A stretch of DNA of 64,000 nt, taken from assembly GCA_964594065.1 (NCBI GenBank), contig CAZQKX010000011.1, forward strand, positions 11,972 to 75,971. The letters are read 5' to 3'. Made by a program: the position numbers and the translations under genes. The DNA comes from 4572-13 sp964594065 (GTDB taxonomy: Bacteria > Planctomycetota > Phycisphaerae > Sedimentisphaerales > Anaerohalosphaeraceae). How positions within the stretch are numbered: position 1 is the first letter of the stretch; each line of letters begins with the position of its first letter. Positions 27,716-36,881 of this stretch are shown one piece after another. The notes beneath the pieces were generated by a model. It did not search any database and was not told the origin of the DNA. It saw only the letters and a list, made by a program, of their open reading frames with translations.

Positions 27716-30700
27716 ATGAAGATCATCACTTTACAGAGCCTATTGGTATGTATGATAACGGTTGCTTTTGGAAATCCAGGTAAAATGAGCAGCCAGGATA
27801 TCATGGATAGTCTTGAGCTGGATTCCAATGGAAAGACAGAAGTTGTTAAGGCTTTTCCAGACAGCTTTCCGGACGTGCTGGTCTCACGCGGGCAGCCGCT
27901 TATCTATACAAAAGATAATTCCGAAAATTTTGAATACATCGGTATGCCGATTGGGGGGCTTTGTGCAGGACAGCTTTATCTGGGGGGTGACGGCAAACTC
28001 TGGTTCTGGGATATTTTTAATCTCAACTATCGCCGGGGACAACTCAAAGGTGAAGAGGCGTATCAATATCCGTATGTACGCAACCAACTCGAAGAAAAAG
28101 GTGCCCGCATGATCGAACAGGGCTTTTCCATCCGAGTTAAGTCAGACGATGTCATTGTAACAAAGAATCTGGATCGTGATGGGATTAATGATATTGAGTT
28201 TCTTGGGCAATATCCTATCGGGCAGGTAACCTATCGTGACCCGGAACTGCCGGTCGAAGTTAAATTAGAAGCATTTTCTCCCTTTATTCCATTGAATTTG
28301 GAAAACTCAATTCTGCCGGCGACGGTAATAAACTTTACAGTAAAAAATACATCAGACATGCCGGTTGAGGCCGAACTTTCCGGCTGGATGGAGAATGCGG
28401 TACTAATCGAGTCTCGTAATAAATCCGGTCTAAACGGAAAGCTGGTTAATCGTCTCGTAAAGTTATCCGGGAACGGGCGGCGTCTCGAATATTCCGTAGT
28501 ACCGGTTAAATTCCGCAAGAAATCTCAAAAACGTCCCGACATCCTCTTTGAGGATTTTGAAAATGGATACAGCAAATGGACAATTGAAGGCAATGCGTTT
28601 GAAAGCGACGGCAAGCCCTATTATCACCAGGAGTCACTGAAAGATTTTAAAGGCAAACGTCTGGCGGACTCGTTTAAAGAAGGGGACGAAGCTCAGGGAA
28701 AACTGATTTCACGGCCGTTCAGGATTGAGCGTCCGTATGTAAACTGCCTTGTGGGCGGCGGCAAGCATTCAGAGCAAACATGCATTAACATAAAAGTTGA
28801 TCATAACGTTATAGCTTCGGCGACAGGCGTCAACTCTGAAGTATTGAGACCGGTCACACTCAACGTAAGTCAATATGCAGGCAAAGACGCTGTCATAGAA
28901 ATTGTTGATGCTCATCGCGGCGGCTGGGGGCATGTACTCGTCGACCAGATCGTCTTTACAGATGAGGCTGATAGTCGAGGGCCTGTTGAAATGAAAAAAT
29001 TGCCGGATTATGGCACCATGTCGCTGGCATTACTCAATGGCTCCGGGGATAGTTACTCTGATTTCACAGGGCTAAAAGAACAACAATTGAATACCAGAAC
29101 TCCATTGGTCGGTCAATTAGGGAGATCTCTTACGGTGGCACCTGGAGCCCAACAGGATGTTACTTTTCTTTTGACCTGGCATTTCCCAACAACATGGGTC
29201 CTTCGCAAGCAACCCGGAACCAGATACTATGCAAAACGATTTGAAGACTCTGCCGCAGTATCTGATTATATCATCAGAAACTTCGATGAACTTACATCCG
29301 CAACTCGCTTATGGCGTGACACCTGGTATGATTCCACGTTGCCATACTGGTTCCTGGACCGTACTTTCCTGAATACTTCGATTCTCGCCAGCAGCACATC
29401 AAGTTTGATCGGTGATCGTTTATTCTACGGTTGGGAAGGTGGTTATCAAGGATATGGCACATGTACTCATGTCTGGGGATACGTGCAGGCCATGGGACGA
29501 TTGTTTCCGGACCTCGAAAAGAGTCTGCGAGAGCAGGTTGACTTTAAGCCGCAAAACGAGGGTGGAGCAATGTTGGACAATGGTCAAATTCATTTTCGTT
29601 GGTGGACTAACAGTCTGGCAGTTGACGGTCAATCCGGCTGTATTCTGCGTGCCTATCTATGCCATCAAATGTCGAAGGATAATGCGTTCCTGAAACGTAT
29701 TTATCCGGGCATGAAAAAAGCCATGCAGGGCCTGACCGAAGCACGGGACGCCGATCATGACGGTATTCTGACCGGCGGTCAGCATAACACGCTCGATGCG
29801 GACTGGTACGGCAAGGTGACATGGTTGAGCTTACATTATACTGCCGCCTTACGTGCGGCTGCCGAGATGGCTGGTGAAATGGGTGATGCTGAATACGCAA
29901 CGTTCTGCCGCCAGACAGCGGAAAAGGGACGCAAGTATATTGAAGACAATCTATTCAATGGAGAATACTTCTTTCATGAAGCTGATCCGGAACACCCGAC
30001 GTCACCGGGTACTTATACAGGCTTGGAATACAGCCAGTTGTTCGGTCAAAGCTGGGCATACCAAGTGGGGCTCGGCGAAATTATCGATCCAGTCAAGGCG
30101 AAGACAGCATTGGAATCGATGTGGCGGTACAACTTCTCGACCGATGTTGGACCGTTCCGCCAGGTTCACAAAGGCGGACGCTGGTATGCCATGCCGGGCG
30201 AAGGGGGTCTGATCGCCTGCACCTGGCCGAGAGGTGGATCCGAAGTGCTTAAGAAAGGAAACCCGCGTTTTGCCGCTTATAACAATGAGTGCCAGAACGG
30301 TTATGAATACGCTGCGACATCGCTGATGATGTGGCATGATATGCCGTACCATTCGCTGGCCCACATCTGGTATATGCACAACAACCGCTACCACGGCTCA
30401 AAGCGGAATCCATGGTGTGAGATCGAGTGGGGGCTGCACTATTCCCGTTCTATGGCCAGTTATGGTCACTTTGTTGGCGCCTGTGGATTTGAGTATCACG
30501 GCCCCAGGGGGTCTATCACCTTTGCTCCACAAGTTGCTCCGGAGGATTTCAAGGCAGCGTTTACCGCTGCCCAGGGATGGGGTACATACCAGCAGAAGCG
30601 TACCGACAAAAACCAAACTTCAACGATACAATTACAATATGGAGAATTGAAACTTCACACACTTAAATTCGAAGTTCCTGAAGGCCGGAACATCAAAAAG

Positions 30701-30832
30701 GTCAAAGTATCAATAGATGGTAAGAAGAAAATAAAAGCGACCTTTAAACAGGAAGGTGATGAGATAGAAATTGAAATGACAAAACCGATGGTGTTTACTG
30801 CTGGAGATAAACTACAAATTGAAATGAGGTAA
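27716..30832 (+). CDS. Secreted GH116 beta-glycosidase (GBA2-like) with inserted levanase-type module
   Basis: The start at 27716 has AGGAG upstream and begins a signal peptide (KIITLQSLLVCMITVAFG), giving 1038 residues. The GH116 N-domain has IGMPIGGLCAGQLYLGGDGK. The alpha/alpha barrel has FYGWEGGYQGYGTCTHVWGY, the expected nucleophile region, and HNTLDADWYGKVTWLSLHY with Asp as candidate acid/base. Residues ~275-422 (FEDFENGYSKWTIEGNAF ... GGWGHVLVDQI) are a beta-sandwich of the type found at the N-terminus of GH32 levanases, here inserted in the N-terminal GH116 domain. GH116 includes beta-glucosidases, beta-xylosidases and glucosylceramidases. It is followed 3 bp later by a sugar-binding lipoprotein gene. 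Confidence 0.88.
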   Translation: MKIITLQSLLVCMITVAFGNPGKMSSQDIMDSLELDSNGKTEVVKAFPDSFPDVLVSRGQPLIYTKDNSENFEYIGMPIGGLCAGQLYLGGDGKLWFWDIFNLNYRRGQLKGEEAYQYPYVRNQLEEKGARMIEQGFSIRVKSDDVIVTKNLDRDGINDIEFLGQYPIGQVTYRDPELPVEVKLEAFSPFIPLNLENSILPATVINFTVKNTSDMPVEAELSGWMENAVLIESRNKSGLNGKLVNRLVKLSGNGRRLEYSVVPVKFRKKSQKRPDILFEDFENGYSKWTIEGNAFESDGKPYYHQESLKDFKGKRLADSFKEGDEAQGKLISRPFRIERPYVNCLVGGGKHSEQTCINIKVDHNVIASATGVNSEVLRPVTLNVSQYAGKDAVIEIVDAHRGGWGHVLVDQIVFTDEADSRGPVEMKKLPDYGTMSLALLNGSGDSYSDFTGLKEQQLNTRTPLVGQLGRSLTVAPGAQQDVTFLLTWHFPTTWVLRKQPGTRYYAKRFEDSAAVSDYIIRNFDELTSATRLWRDTWYDSTLPYWFLDRTFLNTSILASSTSSLIGDRLFYGWEGGYQGYGTCTHVWGYVQAMGRLFPDLEKSLREQVDFKPQNEGGAMLDNGQIHFRWWTNSLAVDGQSGCILRAYLCHQMSKDNAFLKRIYPGMKKAMQGLTEARDADHDGILTGGQHNTLDADWYGKVTWLSLHYTAALRAAAEMAGEMGDAEYATFCRQTAEKGRKYIEDNLFNGEYFFHEADPEHPTSPGTYTGLEYSQLFGQSWAYQVGLGEIIDPVKAKTALESMWRYNFSTDVGPFRQVHKGGRWYAMPGEGGLIACTWPRGGSEVLKKGNPRFAAYNNECQNGYEYAATSLMMWHDMPYHSLAHIWYMHNNRYHGSKRNPWCEIEWGLHYSRSMASYGHFVGACGFEYHGPRGSITFAPQVAPEDFKAAFTAAQGWGTYQQKRTDKNQTSTIQLQYGELKLHTLKFEVPEGRNIKKVKVSIDGKKKIKATFKQEGDEIEIEMTKPMVFTAGDKLQIEMR

Positions 30833-30835
30833 CCC

Positions 30836-31792
30836 ATGCTTTTAAGATCAATGCTGAAATATGCGTCTTTTGCCATATTGTTGATGGTTCTGAGTGGTTG
30901 CTTTAACCCAGCAAGAAAAGAAAAAGAATTGAAGCTTGCTTTTATCACTTGTGCAAAAGATGCCCAGTTCTTTATCCCGGTTAAAAAGGGCATGACTGAT
31001 GCTGCCGGCATGTTGGGGGTTCAGTGTGATTTTCTGGGAACCGAAGGAGTGGATATCCCCGCCCAGGCAAAGATGCTGCAGCAAGCGGTCAAAGACGGCT
31101 ATGACGGGATAGCTTTTAATATTATTGATCCCGAAGCGTTTGATGATGTCATTCAGGAGGCCATTGATGCAGGTGTTCCGGTCGTCGGTTTTAATGTAGA
31201 TGACCACGCAACCTCCAACGCGCGCCTCAGCAGCGTCAATCAACAGTTATATGAGGCAGGCAGGCATCTGGGGCAGCATGTTCTGCCGCGTATTCCTGAC
31301 AACCGCCGTGTTTTGATGACGATGCATGATGAAGGGATTTCAGCGTTAGAGGACCGCTTGCGAGGACTTCAGGATGTGCTTAAGAAAAAGGGAGTTCAAT
31401 GGGAAGTAAAAGTGACCGGCAATGATCCCGTCAAAGGGGCAAAAGTGATTGCCGATGCACTGAAGGCAAATCCCGATATTCGAATTGTTTTAGCCACAGG
31501 GCAAGCTGATACAGAGGCCGCCGGCCGTGCGTTTGAAAAATTGGATTTTTCCAAAGACTATTGGGCGGCTGGTTTTGATCTTTCGCCCGGGATACTGCAG
31601 CTCATTCAGGACAAGCGGATTTATTGTACCATCGATCAACAGCCTTATATTCAGGGTTTTTATCCGGTGCTTCAACTGGTACACTATCTGCGTTACGGGA
31701 TCGTGCCGTCGGATATTAATGCCGGAGCCGCGATCGTTGACAGATCGAATGTGGACGCGGTTGCCGAGCGTACGAAGCAAAATTACAGATAA
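30836..31792 (+). CDS. Sugar-binding lipoprotein (periplasmic binding protein type 1, RbsB-like)
   Basis: The protein has 318 residues. A lipobox LMVLSGC makes it a lipoprotein. The body is a PBP type 1 fold: LAFITCAKDAQFFIPVKKGM, then AVKDGYDGIAFNIIDPEAFD, GVPVVGFNVDD, and ATGQADTEAAGRAFE. This is the RbsB/ChvE-type sugar receptor of ABC importers. No permease or ATPase gene is adjacent, so it either serves a transporter elsewhere or acts as a sensor. It is 3 bp from the GH116 stop, so the two are surely cotranscribed and its ligand may be the GH116 product. Confidence 0.9.
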   Translation: MLLRSMLKYASFAILLMVLSGCFNPARKEKELKLAFITCAKDAQFFIPVKKGMTDAAGMLGVQCDFLGTEGVDIPAQAKMLQQAVKDGYDGIAFNIIDPEAFDDVIQEAIDAGVPVVGFNVDDHATSNARLSSVNQQLYEAGRHLGQHVLPRIPDNRRVLMTMHDEGISALEDRLRGLQDVLKKKGVQWEVKVTGNDPVKGAKVIADALKANPDIRIVLATGQADTEAAGRAFEKLDFSKDYWAAGFDLSPGILQLIQDKRIYCTIDQQPYIQGFYPVLQLVHYLRYGIVPSDINAGAAIVDRSNVDAVAERTKQNYR

Positions 31793-31909
31793 AGAATTTA
31801 CTTGGGATGAAATAAACCATATCCTATAAGTGTTACATGCATTTGTTTTTAAGATAACGGCTGAGTAAGAATAATCTGATAAGTTTTTCAGTTTGAAAGA
31901 AATAATAGA

Positions 31910-33424
31910 ATGAAATTAAGAAGTTTAGTGCTTTCAGTTGTATTTTTTCAACTCGCAATCATGTCATTTGCCGCAAAGCCCTATGAGCCGGATTGGCAGT
32001 CTCTTTCCAAACATGACCAGACACCGGAGTGGTTTAAGGATGCCAAGTTTGGCATTTATTTCCACTGGGGTGTTTACTCGGTACCGGGATGGGGCAGTGA
32101 ATGGTATCCACGATGGATGTATGTGCCGGATCGAAAGGGATGGGGCCAGACAATTTATCCCTATCATATCAAGACGTATGGACCGGATGTACACTACCAT
32201 GACTATATCTGTCAATGGCATGCTGACAAGTTTGATGCCAAACAATGGGTTGATTTGTTTGAGAATGCCGGTGCACGCATTATTGGCTCTATTGCTGAAC
32301 ATCATGACGGTTTTTCTCTTTGGGGCAGTCAGGTCAATCCCTGGAACAGCAAAGAGATGGGACCTAAGGTGGATGTGGTTCAGGCAATTGGCGATGAGGT
32401 AAGAAAGAGAAACTTGAAGTTTATGGTTACTTTTCATCATGGTTTTCATATGATGTTTTACCCCAAACCCATTGGCGGCACGGACATTAAGCCGGACCGG
32501 TTTTTAATTCTGCAGGAAGATTGCACGGTGCCGCAGGATCCGAAATACCGCAAGCTCTATTGCACCATGCCCTATGACCAGGCCAATGATTATTGGCTTG
32601 CAAAGCTCAACGAAGTCATTGATGCCCATTGCCCTGATTATATCTGGATGGACTTTGGACAGCGTTATATCAAAGAAAGTCATCTGCAGCAGTTTCTATG
32701 TAATTATTTCAACCAGGCCGCTGAGCAAGGTAAAGATGTGGTTGTCAATACCAAGGGTGATTTTTTCCCCAGAGATGTCGCTGTTGTTAATGTTGAACGG
32801 GCCACAATGGCCGACATCACACCGGAAGTCTGGATTACGGATTTTATGCTGGGATCGGCCTGGAGTTATGACAAATCACGCCGAACTGCTATAGACCCTG
32901 ACAGGGCGATTCGCATGCTGGCCGAAGTGGTTAGCAAAAATGGAGTGATGCTTCTGTCTGCCGGCCCCATGGCCGATGGTACGATCCCGCCTGAACAGGT
33001 TACATCGCTGGAGCAGATCGGTGCATGGATGCAACGTTACGGTGAGGCGATCTATCACACGCGACCCTTTCTCAGTTTTGGCCAGGGACCTACACAGCTG
33101 GTTCGAGACCGGAAAGACAACTGGAATGAATATGGAGCGATTAAAAAGGGCCTGGGTCAGTTGTCTTACAAAGATATACGCTATACATGCAAAGGCAATA
33201 AGGTCTACGCTATACAACTTGGCTGGCCCAAAACACGGGAACCGTTAATATTAACTGTGTTTGCCAGGCAAGCTAAAGACCTTGTCGTAACCTCTGTTTC
33301 GGCCTTGAGCTGTAATGAAATAATTCAATGGCAGCGTACTGACCGGGGATTGAGCATAAAACGTCCGGCAACAAAACCGGTACGGGCAGAGGCGGCATTG
33401 GTCTATAAAATCGAGATAGAATAA
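31910..33424 (+). CDS. Secreted GH29 alpha-L-fucosidase
   Basis: The protein has 504 residues and a signal peptide to ~A22. The GH29 opening is WFKDAKFGIYFHWGVYSVPG. AEHHDGFSLW (129-138) is a conserved active-site strand. DYIWMDFGQ gives the nucleophile D248. A C-terminal beta-sandwich follows. GH29 enzymes remove alpha-linked L-fucose. The next genes are a CE7 esterase and a GH95-like protein, so a fucosylated and acetylated glycan is a plausible target. A second GH29 lies at 54079-55662. Confidence 0.93.
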   Translation: MKLRSLVLSVVFFQLAIMSFAAKPYEPDWQSLSKHDQTPEWFKDAKFGIYFHWGVYSVPGWGSEWYPRWMYVPDRKGWGQTIYPYHIKTYGPDVHYHDYICQWHADKFDAKQWVDLFENAGARIIGSIAEHHDGFSLWGSQVNPWNSKEMGPKVDVVQAIGDEVRKRNLKFMVTFHHGFHMMFYPKPIGGTDIKPDRFLILQEDCTVPQDPKYRKLYCTMPYDQANDYWLAKLNEVIDAHCPDYIWMDFGQRYIKESHLQQFLCNYFNQAAEQGKDVVVNTKGDFFPRDVAVVNVERATMADITPEVWITDFMLGSAWSYDKSRRTAIDPDRAIRMLAEVVSKNGVMLLSAGPMADGTIPPEQVTSLEQIGAWMQRYGEAIYHTRPFLSFGQGPTQLVRDRKDNWNEYGAIKKGLGQLSYKDIRYTCKGNKVYAIQLGWPKTREPLILTVFARQAKDLVVTSVSALSCNEIIQWQRTDRGLSIKRPATKPVRAEAALVYKIEIE

Positions 33425-33467
33425 AGTTACTTAAAAGATAAAAAACAAACTTTCAATGGAGAATCTA

Positions 33468-34424
33468 ATGGCTGTTGTTGATATGCCGCTGGAAGAGTTG
33501 AAACGTTACAACGGAACCAATCCGTGCCCGAATGATTTTGACCGGTATTGGGAAAATGGCCTTGGTCAAATGAATGCAACCGCCCCGAATATTAAGATCA
33601 CACCTTCGGATTTCAGCTGTTCTTTTGCCGATTGCTCTGATCTATATTTTACCGGCGTTAACCAGGCACGGGTTTATGCCAAGCTGATCCGGCCTAAAAA
33701 CAAAACCAACTGTCCGGCACTGCTGTGCTTTCATGGTTACACGACGTCATCCTCGCACTGGGTTGATTATCTGGCCTATGCGGCACAGGGATATGTCGTC
33801 GCGGCACTTGATTGCCGCGGGCAGGGCGGTCGGTCTCAGGATACAACCCAAACCGCCGGCACAACATTTCACGGACACATCATCCGCGGACTGGACGGCG
33901 AACCGGAAAACCTGCTTTTCAGACAGATCTTTTTGGATACGGCCATGCTGGCACGGATTGTGATGGAAATGGATGAAGTCGACAGCAGCCGGGTGATGAC
34001 GATGGGGGGCTCGCAGGGCGGTGCGTTGACGCTTGCCTGTGCCGCCTTGGTTCCCGAGATCAAAAAAGCGGCACCGGTGTACCCTTTTTTGTGTGATTAC
34101 CAACGTGTCTGGGAGTTGGACCTTTGTACCAGTGCGTATATTGAATTACGAGATTATTTCCGAAAGTTTGATCCTGTCCATGAGCGCCAAGCGGAGATAT
34201 TTACTCGCCTGGGCTACATCGACATCCAACACTTTGTCAAATGGATACAGGCCGATGTGCTGATGGCTGTTGGATTGCGGGATGACATCTGTCCGCCGTC
34301 AACACAATTTGCGGCTTATAATAAAATGACGTGTCCCAAGGAGATGGTTATCTATCCGGACTTTGGACATGAGGGATTACCGGGATTTGCCGATAAGACA
34401 TTTAAATTTTTAACGACGTTTTAA
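33468..34424 (+). CDS. CE7-family acetyl esterase (acetyl xylan esterase/cephalosporin-C deacetylase-like)
   Basis: GGAG stands 6 nt before the ATG at 33468, so that start is preferred to 33456. It gives 318 residues, the size of CE7 enzymes (~318-325). The family RGQGG motif is at 117-121 and the nucleophile motif GGSQGG has S182. D272/D273 lies in GLRDDICPPSTQF and H301 in DFGHEG. These fit the CE7 triad and spacing. CE7 enzymes remove acetyl groups from short sugars, usually inside the cell. There is no signal peptide, in agreement. It likely deacetylates oligosaccharides taken up after outer breakdown. Confidence 0.93.
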   Translation: MAVVDMPLEELKRYNGTNPCPNDFDRYWENGLGQMNATAPNIKITPSDFSCSFADCSDLYFTGVNQARVYAKLIRPKNKTNCPALLCFHGYTTSSSHWVDYLAYAAQGYVVAALDCRGQGGRSQDTTQTAGTTFHGHIIRGLDGEPENLLFRQIFLDTAMLARIVMEMDEVDSSRVMTMGGSQGGALTLACAALVPEIKKAAPVYPFLCDYQRVWELDLCTSAYIELRDYFRKFDPVHERQAEIFTRLGYIDIQHFVKWIQADVLMAVGLRDDICPPSTQFAAYNKMTCPKEMVIYPDFGHEGLPGFADKTFKFLTTF

Positions 34425-34457
34425 ACAGAACAGTGGTTTGAACTTCAGGAGACTATT

Positions 34458-36842
34458 ATGACACGACATATTTCAGTATTATGCATGATGAGTGTATTTT
34501 TGACAGGTTGTGCTGGAAGCGGCACTGAATCTTCCGTGACACCCAAAAAGCAGCGTACTCAAGCAATCAGAAGCGGCGAGTCAATCCAACGCTATAATGT
34601 GGTTTGGGATAGCCCCTCGAAAGACCCTACCGGCCAGATGCCGCTGGGCAATGGCGATGTTGCCGCAGGCGTTTATGCGATTGAAGCCGATGCGTTGTAT
34701 TTGCTCTTGGCGAAGAATGATGCGTTTACTTATAGCGGCGACATTTTCAAGACCGGGCGTGTCAAAGTTTCCTTGACGCCGAATCCCTTTGCCAAAGACA
34801 AGCCCTTCAAACAGACGCTGGACTTGGAAACCGGATCGATTTTGATTGAAGCCGACGGTGTCAAATTGCGCATTTGGGCCGACGCCAATCGGCCGGTGTA
34901 TCATGTGCAGATCAATGCGCCGCAGGATATCACCGTTAAGGCCGAACCCGAGTTCTGGAAGCGGATTGACGGTTGCCGTGCCAACCGGACGAAGGCTCCC
35001 ATCGAACCGCCCACTCAGGATGTATGTCAGGTCAAAGATAACCATATCCTCTGGTATTATGCCGTGGGTGATCGCAGCGTGTATCCGGCGGAGTTGAAAT
35101 TCTATGAGGTCCAGCACATGGTATCGAAATATCCGGATCCCTTCCGATTTAATACCTTTGGCAACCTTCTGGAAAGCCCCGATCTGAAACGAACCGATCG
35201 AATGCTAACCGGAACCGGTAAGGAGTTTGATATTCGGATTCATGCACTGACAAAGCAGACCCCCCGCGTATCTGATTGGATTGAAACGATTGAAAAGCAG
35301 GCTGGCCGGAGAATAAATGTAAAGAATCACTGGCGTAAGCACTGTCAGTGGTGGTCAGAATTCTGGGACCGCAGTTGGATTACTGTTTCTGACAACACGC
35401 TGCCGTCCGAGCAGCGCGGCCGGCTCACTCACGAAGGTTACACAAAACAACGCCAGGTGAAAGATCCGGGAGCCCTGGTTGCGCAAAGCTATAACGTTTT
35501 TCGTTTTTTAATGGCCTGTCAAAGCCGCGGTACCGTTCAGACTAAATTCAACGGCGGCCTCTTCACACAGCCGCTGCGCTATCCGAAGAAACCCTACGTG
35601 CAGGCGACGCAGATCAACAATAATACATGGATAAGCCATGAGGACGACCGCCTCTGGGGTCGACGTTTTACTTTTCAGAATCAGCGGTTGCTGTATTGGC
35701 CGCTGCTGATGAGTGGTGACAGTGACGTTATGCACCCGTTTTTTGATTACTACTGGAAAATGTTGCCGCTGCGTAAAGCGATCACAAAGGCATGGTTCGG
35801 GCATGAGGGTGTTTACTACCGGGAGAATACCGATCCTGCGGGAGGCGAACGCGATTGCGGCTGGAATAAGGATCTTACCGAGGCTAAACCAAGAAAGACT
35901 CCGCCGGGCGGTAACGATGGAAAAGGATACTATCACAGCTATTACTTCACTTGCGGTCTGGAAACCGTTGCCATGATGATCGAACATGCCAAATACACCG
36001 GCGATGAAACATTTCGTGATGAAGTTCTGGTGCCGTTTGCACGTGAAATCCTGCTGTTCTTTGATCAGCATTATCAACGTGATGCCGATGGAAAACTGCT
36101 TATTGATCCGGCGATGGTGCTGGAAACCTGGTGGATCGCCGTCAATCCAGCCCCCGATGTGGCGGGATTGCTGCACAATCTGGATGAATTGCTGGCTATG
36201 GACGTTGGAACAAAGGCGGACAAGGTCAGCTGGAAACGTTTTCGGGCTGAAATTCCCGAAGTGCACCTGCATGAGATCGACGGTCGCACAGCGATCGCTC
36301 CGGCTAAGTCATGGGCCAGGAAAAAGAACTCAGAAAACGGTCTACTCTATCCCGTCTTTCCGTTCCGTCGTTTTGGACTTGGGTTAGGCTCAAAAGACAT
36401 CGTTGAGTGGAGTATGCAGCATCGAACCCTAAAAAATGCCTTTGGTTATCGCTGCTGGACACAAGACCAGATCCATTGGGCCTATGCCGGAAATGCTGCC
36501 GAAGCACAGGACGGACTCATTCATCGTTTCCGCAGTGCCTCACTGCTGTGCCGTTTTCCACTCTATGGCGAGGAGCGGCCGGATTCCTGTCCGGACTTTG
36601 ACCACTTTGGTTCCGGCACAACTGCGCTGCAGCGTATGCTGGTTCAGGAAGCCGGTGACAAGATCCTGCTGCTGCCTGCCTGGCCCGCCGACTGGGATAC
36701 TGACTTTAAACTGCACCTGGCCCAAAAAACGGTCATCAGCGGTACGGTCGAAAATGGGAAGCTTGTAAAATGGAATATCCAGCCCGCAGCACGTAAAAAA
36801 GATGTAGTTATCTATCAGCCGCAACCAATCGTCGGCCACTAA
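34458..36842 (+). CDS. GH95-like (DUF5703-type) lipoprotein glycosidase
   Basis: The protein has 794 residues with lipobox VFLTGCAG. The N-domain has NVVWDSPSKDPTGQMPLGNG then DVAAGVYAIEADALYLLLAK, the kind of opening seen in GH95/GH65-clan proteins and in DUF5703. The middle part is an alpha/alpha barrel (KFNGGLFTQPL; DDRLWGRRFTFQNQRLLYWP; HYYFTC-like stretch), and the end is a beta-sandwich ending in KTVISGTVENGKLVKWN. GH95 enzymes are alpha-L-fucosidases or alpha-L-galactosidases. Context with GH29 supports that, but catalytic residues could not be fixed by eye. It lies 33 bp after the CE7 gene and is convergent with the protease gene. Confidence 0.72.
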   Translation: MTRHISVLCMMSVFLTGCAGSGTESSVTPKKQRTQAIRSGESIQRYNVVWDSPSKDPTGQMPLGNGDVAAGVYAIEADALYLLLAKNDAFTYSGDIFKTGRVKVSLTPNPFAKDKPFKQTLDLETGSILIEADGVKLRIWADANRPVYHVQINAPQDITVKAEPEFWKRIDGCRANRTKAPIEPPTQDVCQVKDNHILWYYAVGDRSVYPAELKFYEVQHMVSKYPDPFRFNTFGNLLESPDLKRTDRMLTGTGKEFDIRIHALTKQTPRVSDWIETIEKQAGRRINVKNHWRKHCQWWSEFWDRSWITVSDNTLPSEQRGRLTHEGYTKQRQVKDPGALVAQSYNVFRFLMACQSRGTVQTKFNGGLFTQPLRYPKKPYVQATQINNNTWISHEDDRLWGRRFTFQNQRLLYWPLLMSGDSDVMHPFFDYYWKMLPLRKAITKAWFGHEGVYYRENTDPAGGERDCGWNKDLTEAKPRKTPPGGNDGKGYYHSYYFTCGLETVAMMIEHAKYTGDETFRDEVLVPFAREILLFFDQHYQRDADGKLLIDPAMVLETWWIAVNPAPDVAGLLHNLDELLAMDVGTKADKVSWKRFRAEIPEVHLHEIDGRTAIAPAKSWARKKNSENGLLYPVFPFRRFGLGLGSKDIVEWSMQHRTLKNAFGYRCWTQDQIHWAYAGNAAEAQDGLIHRFRSASLLCRFPLYGEERPDSCPDFDHFGSGTTALQRMLVQEAGDKILLLPAWPADWDTDFKLHLAQKTVISGTVENGKLVKWNIQPAARKKDVVIYQPQPIVGH

Positions 36843-36881
36843 AAGACTGCCAAAATATATTTTCAGAGAAGCTCTATACTA

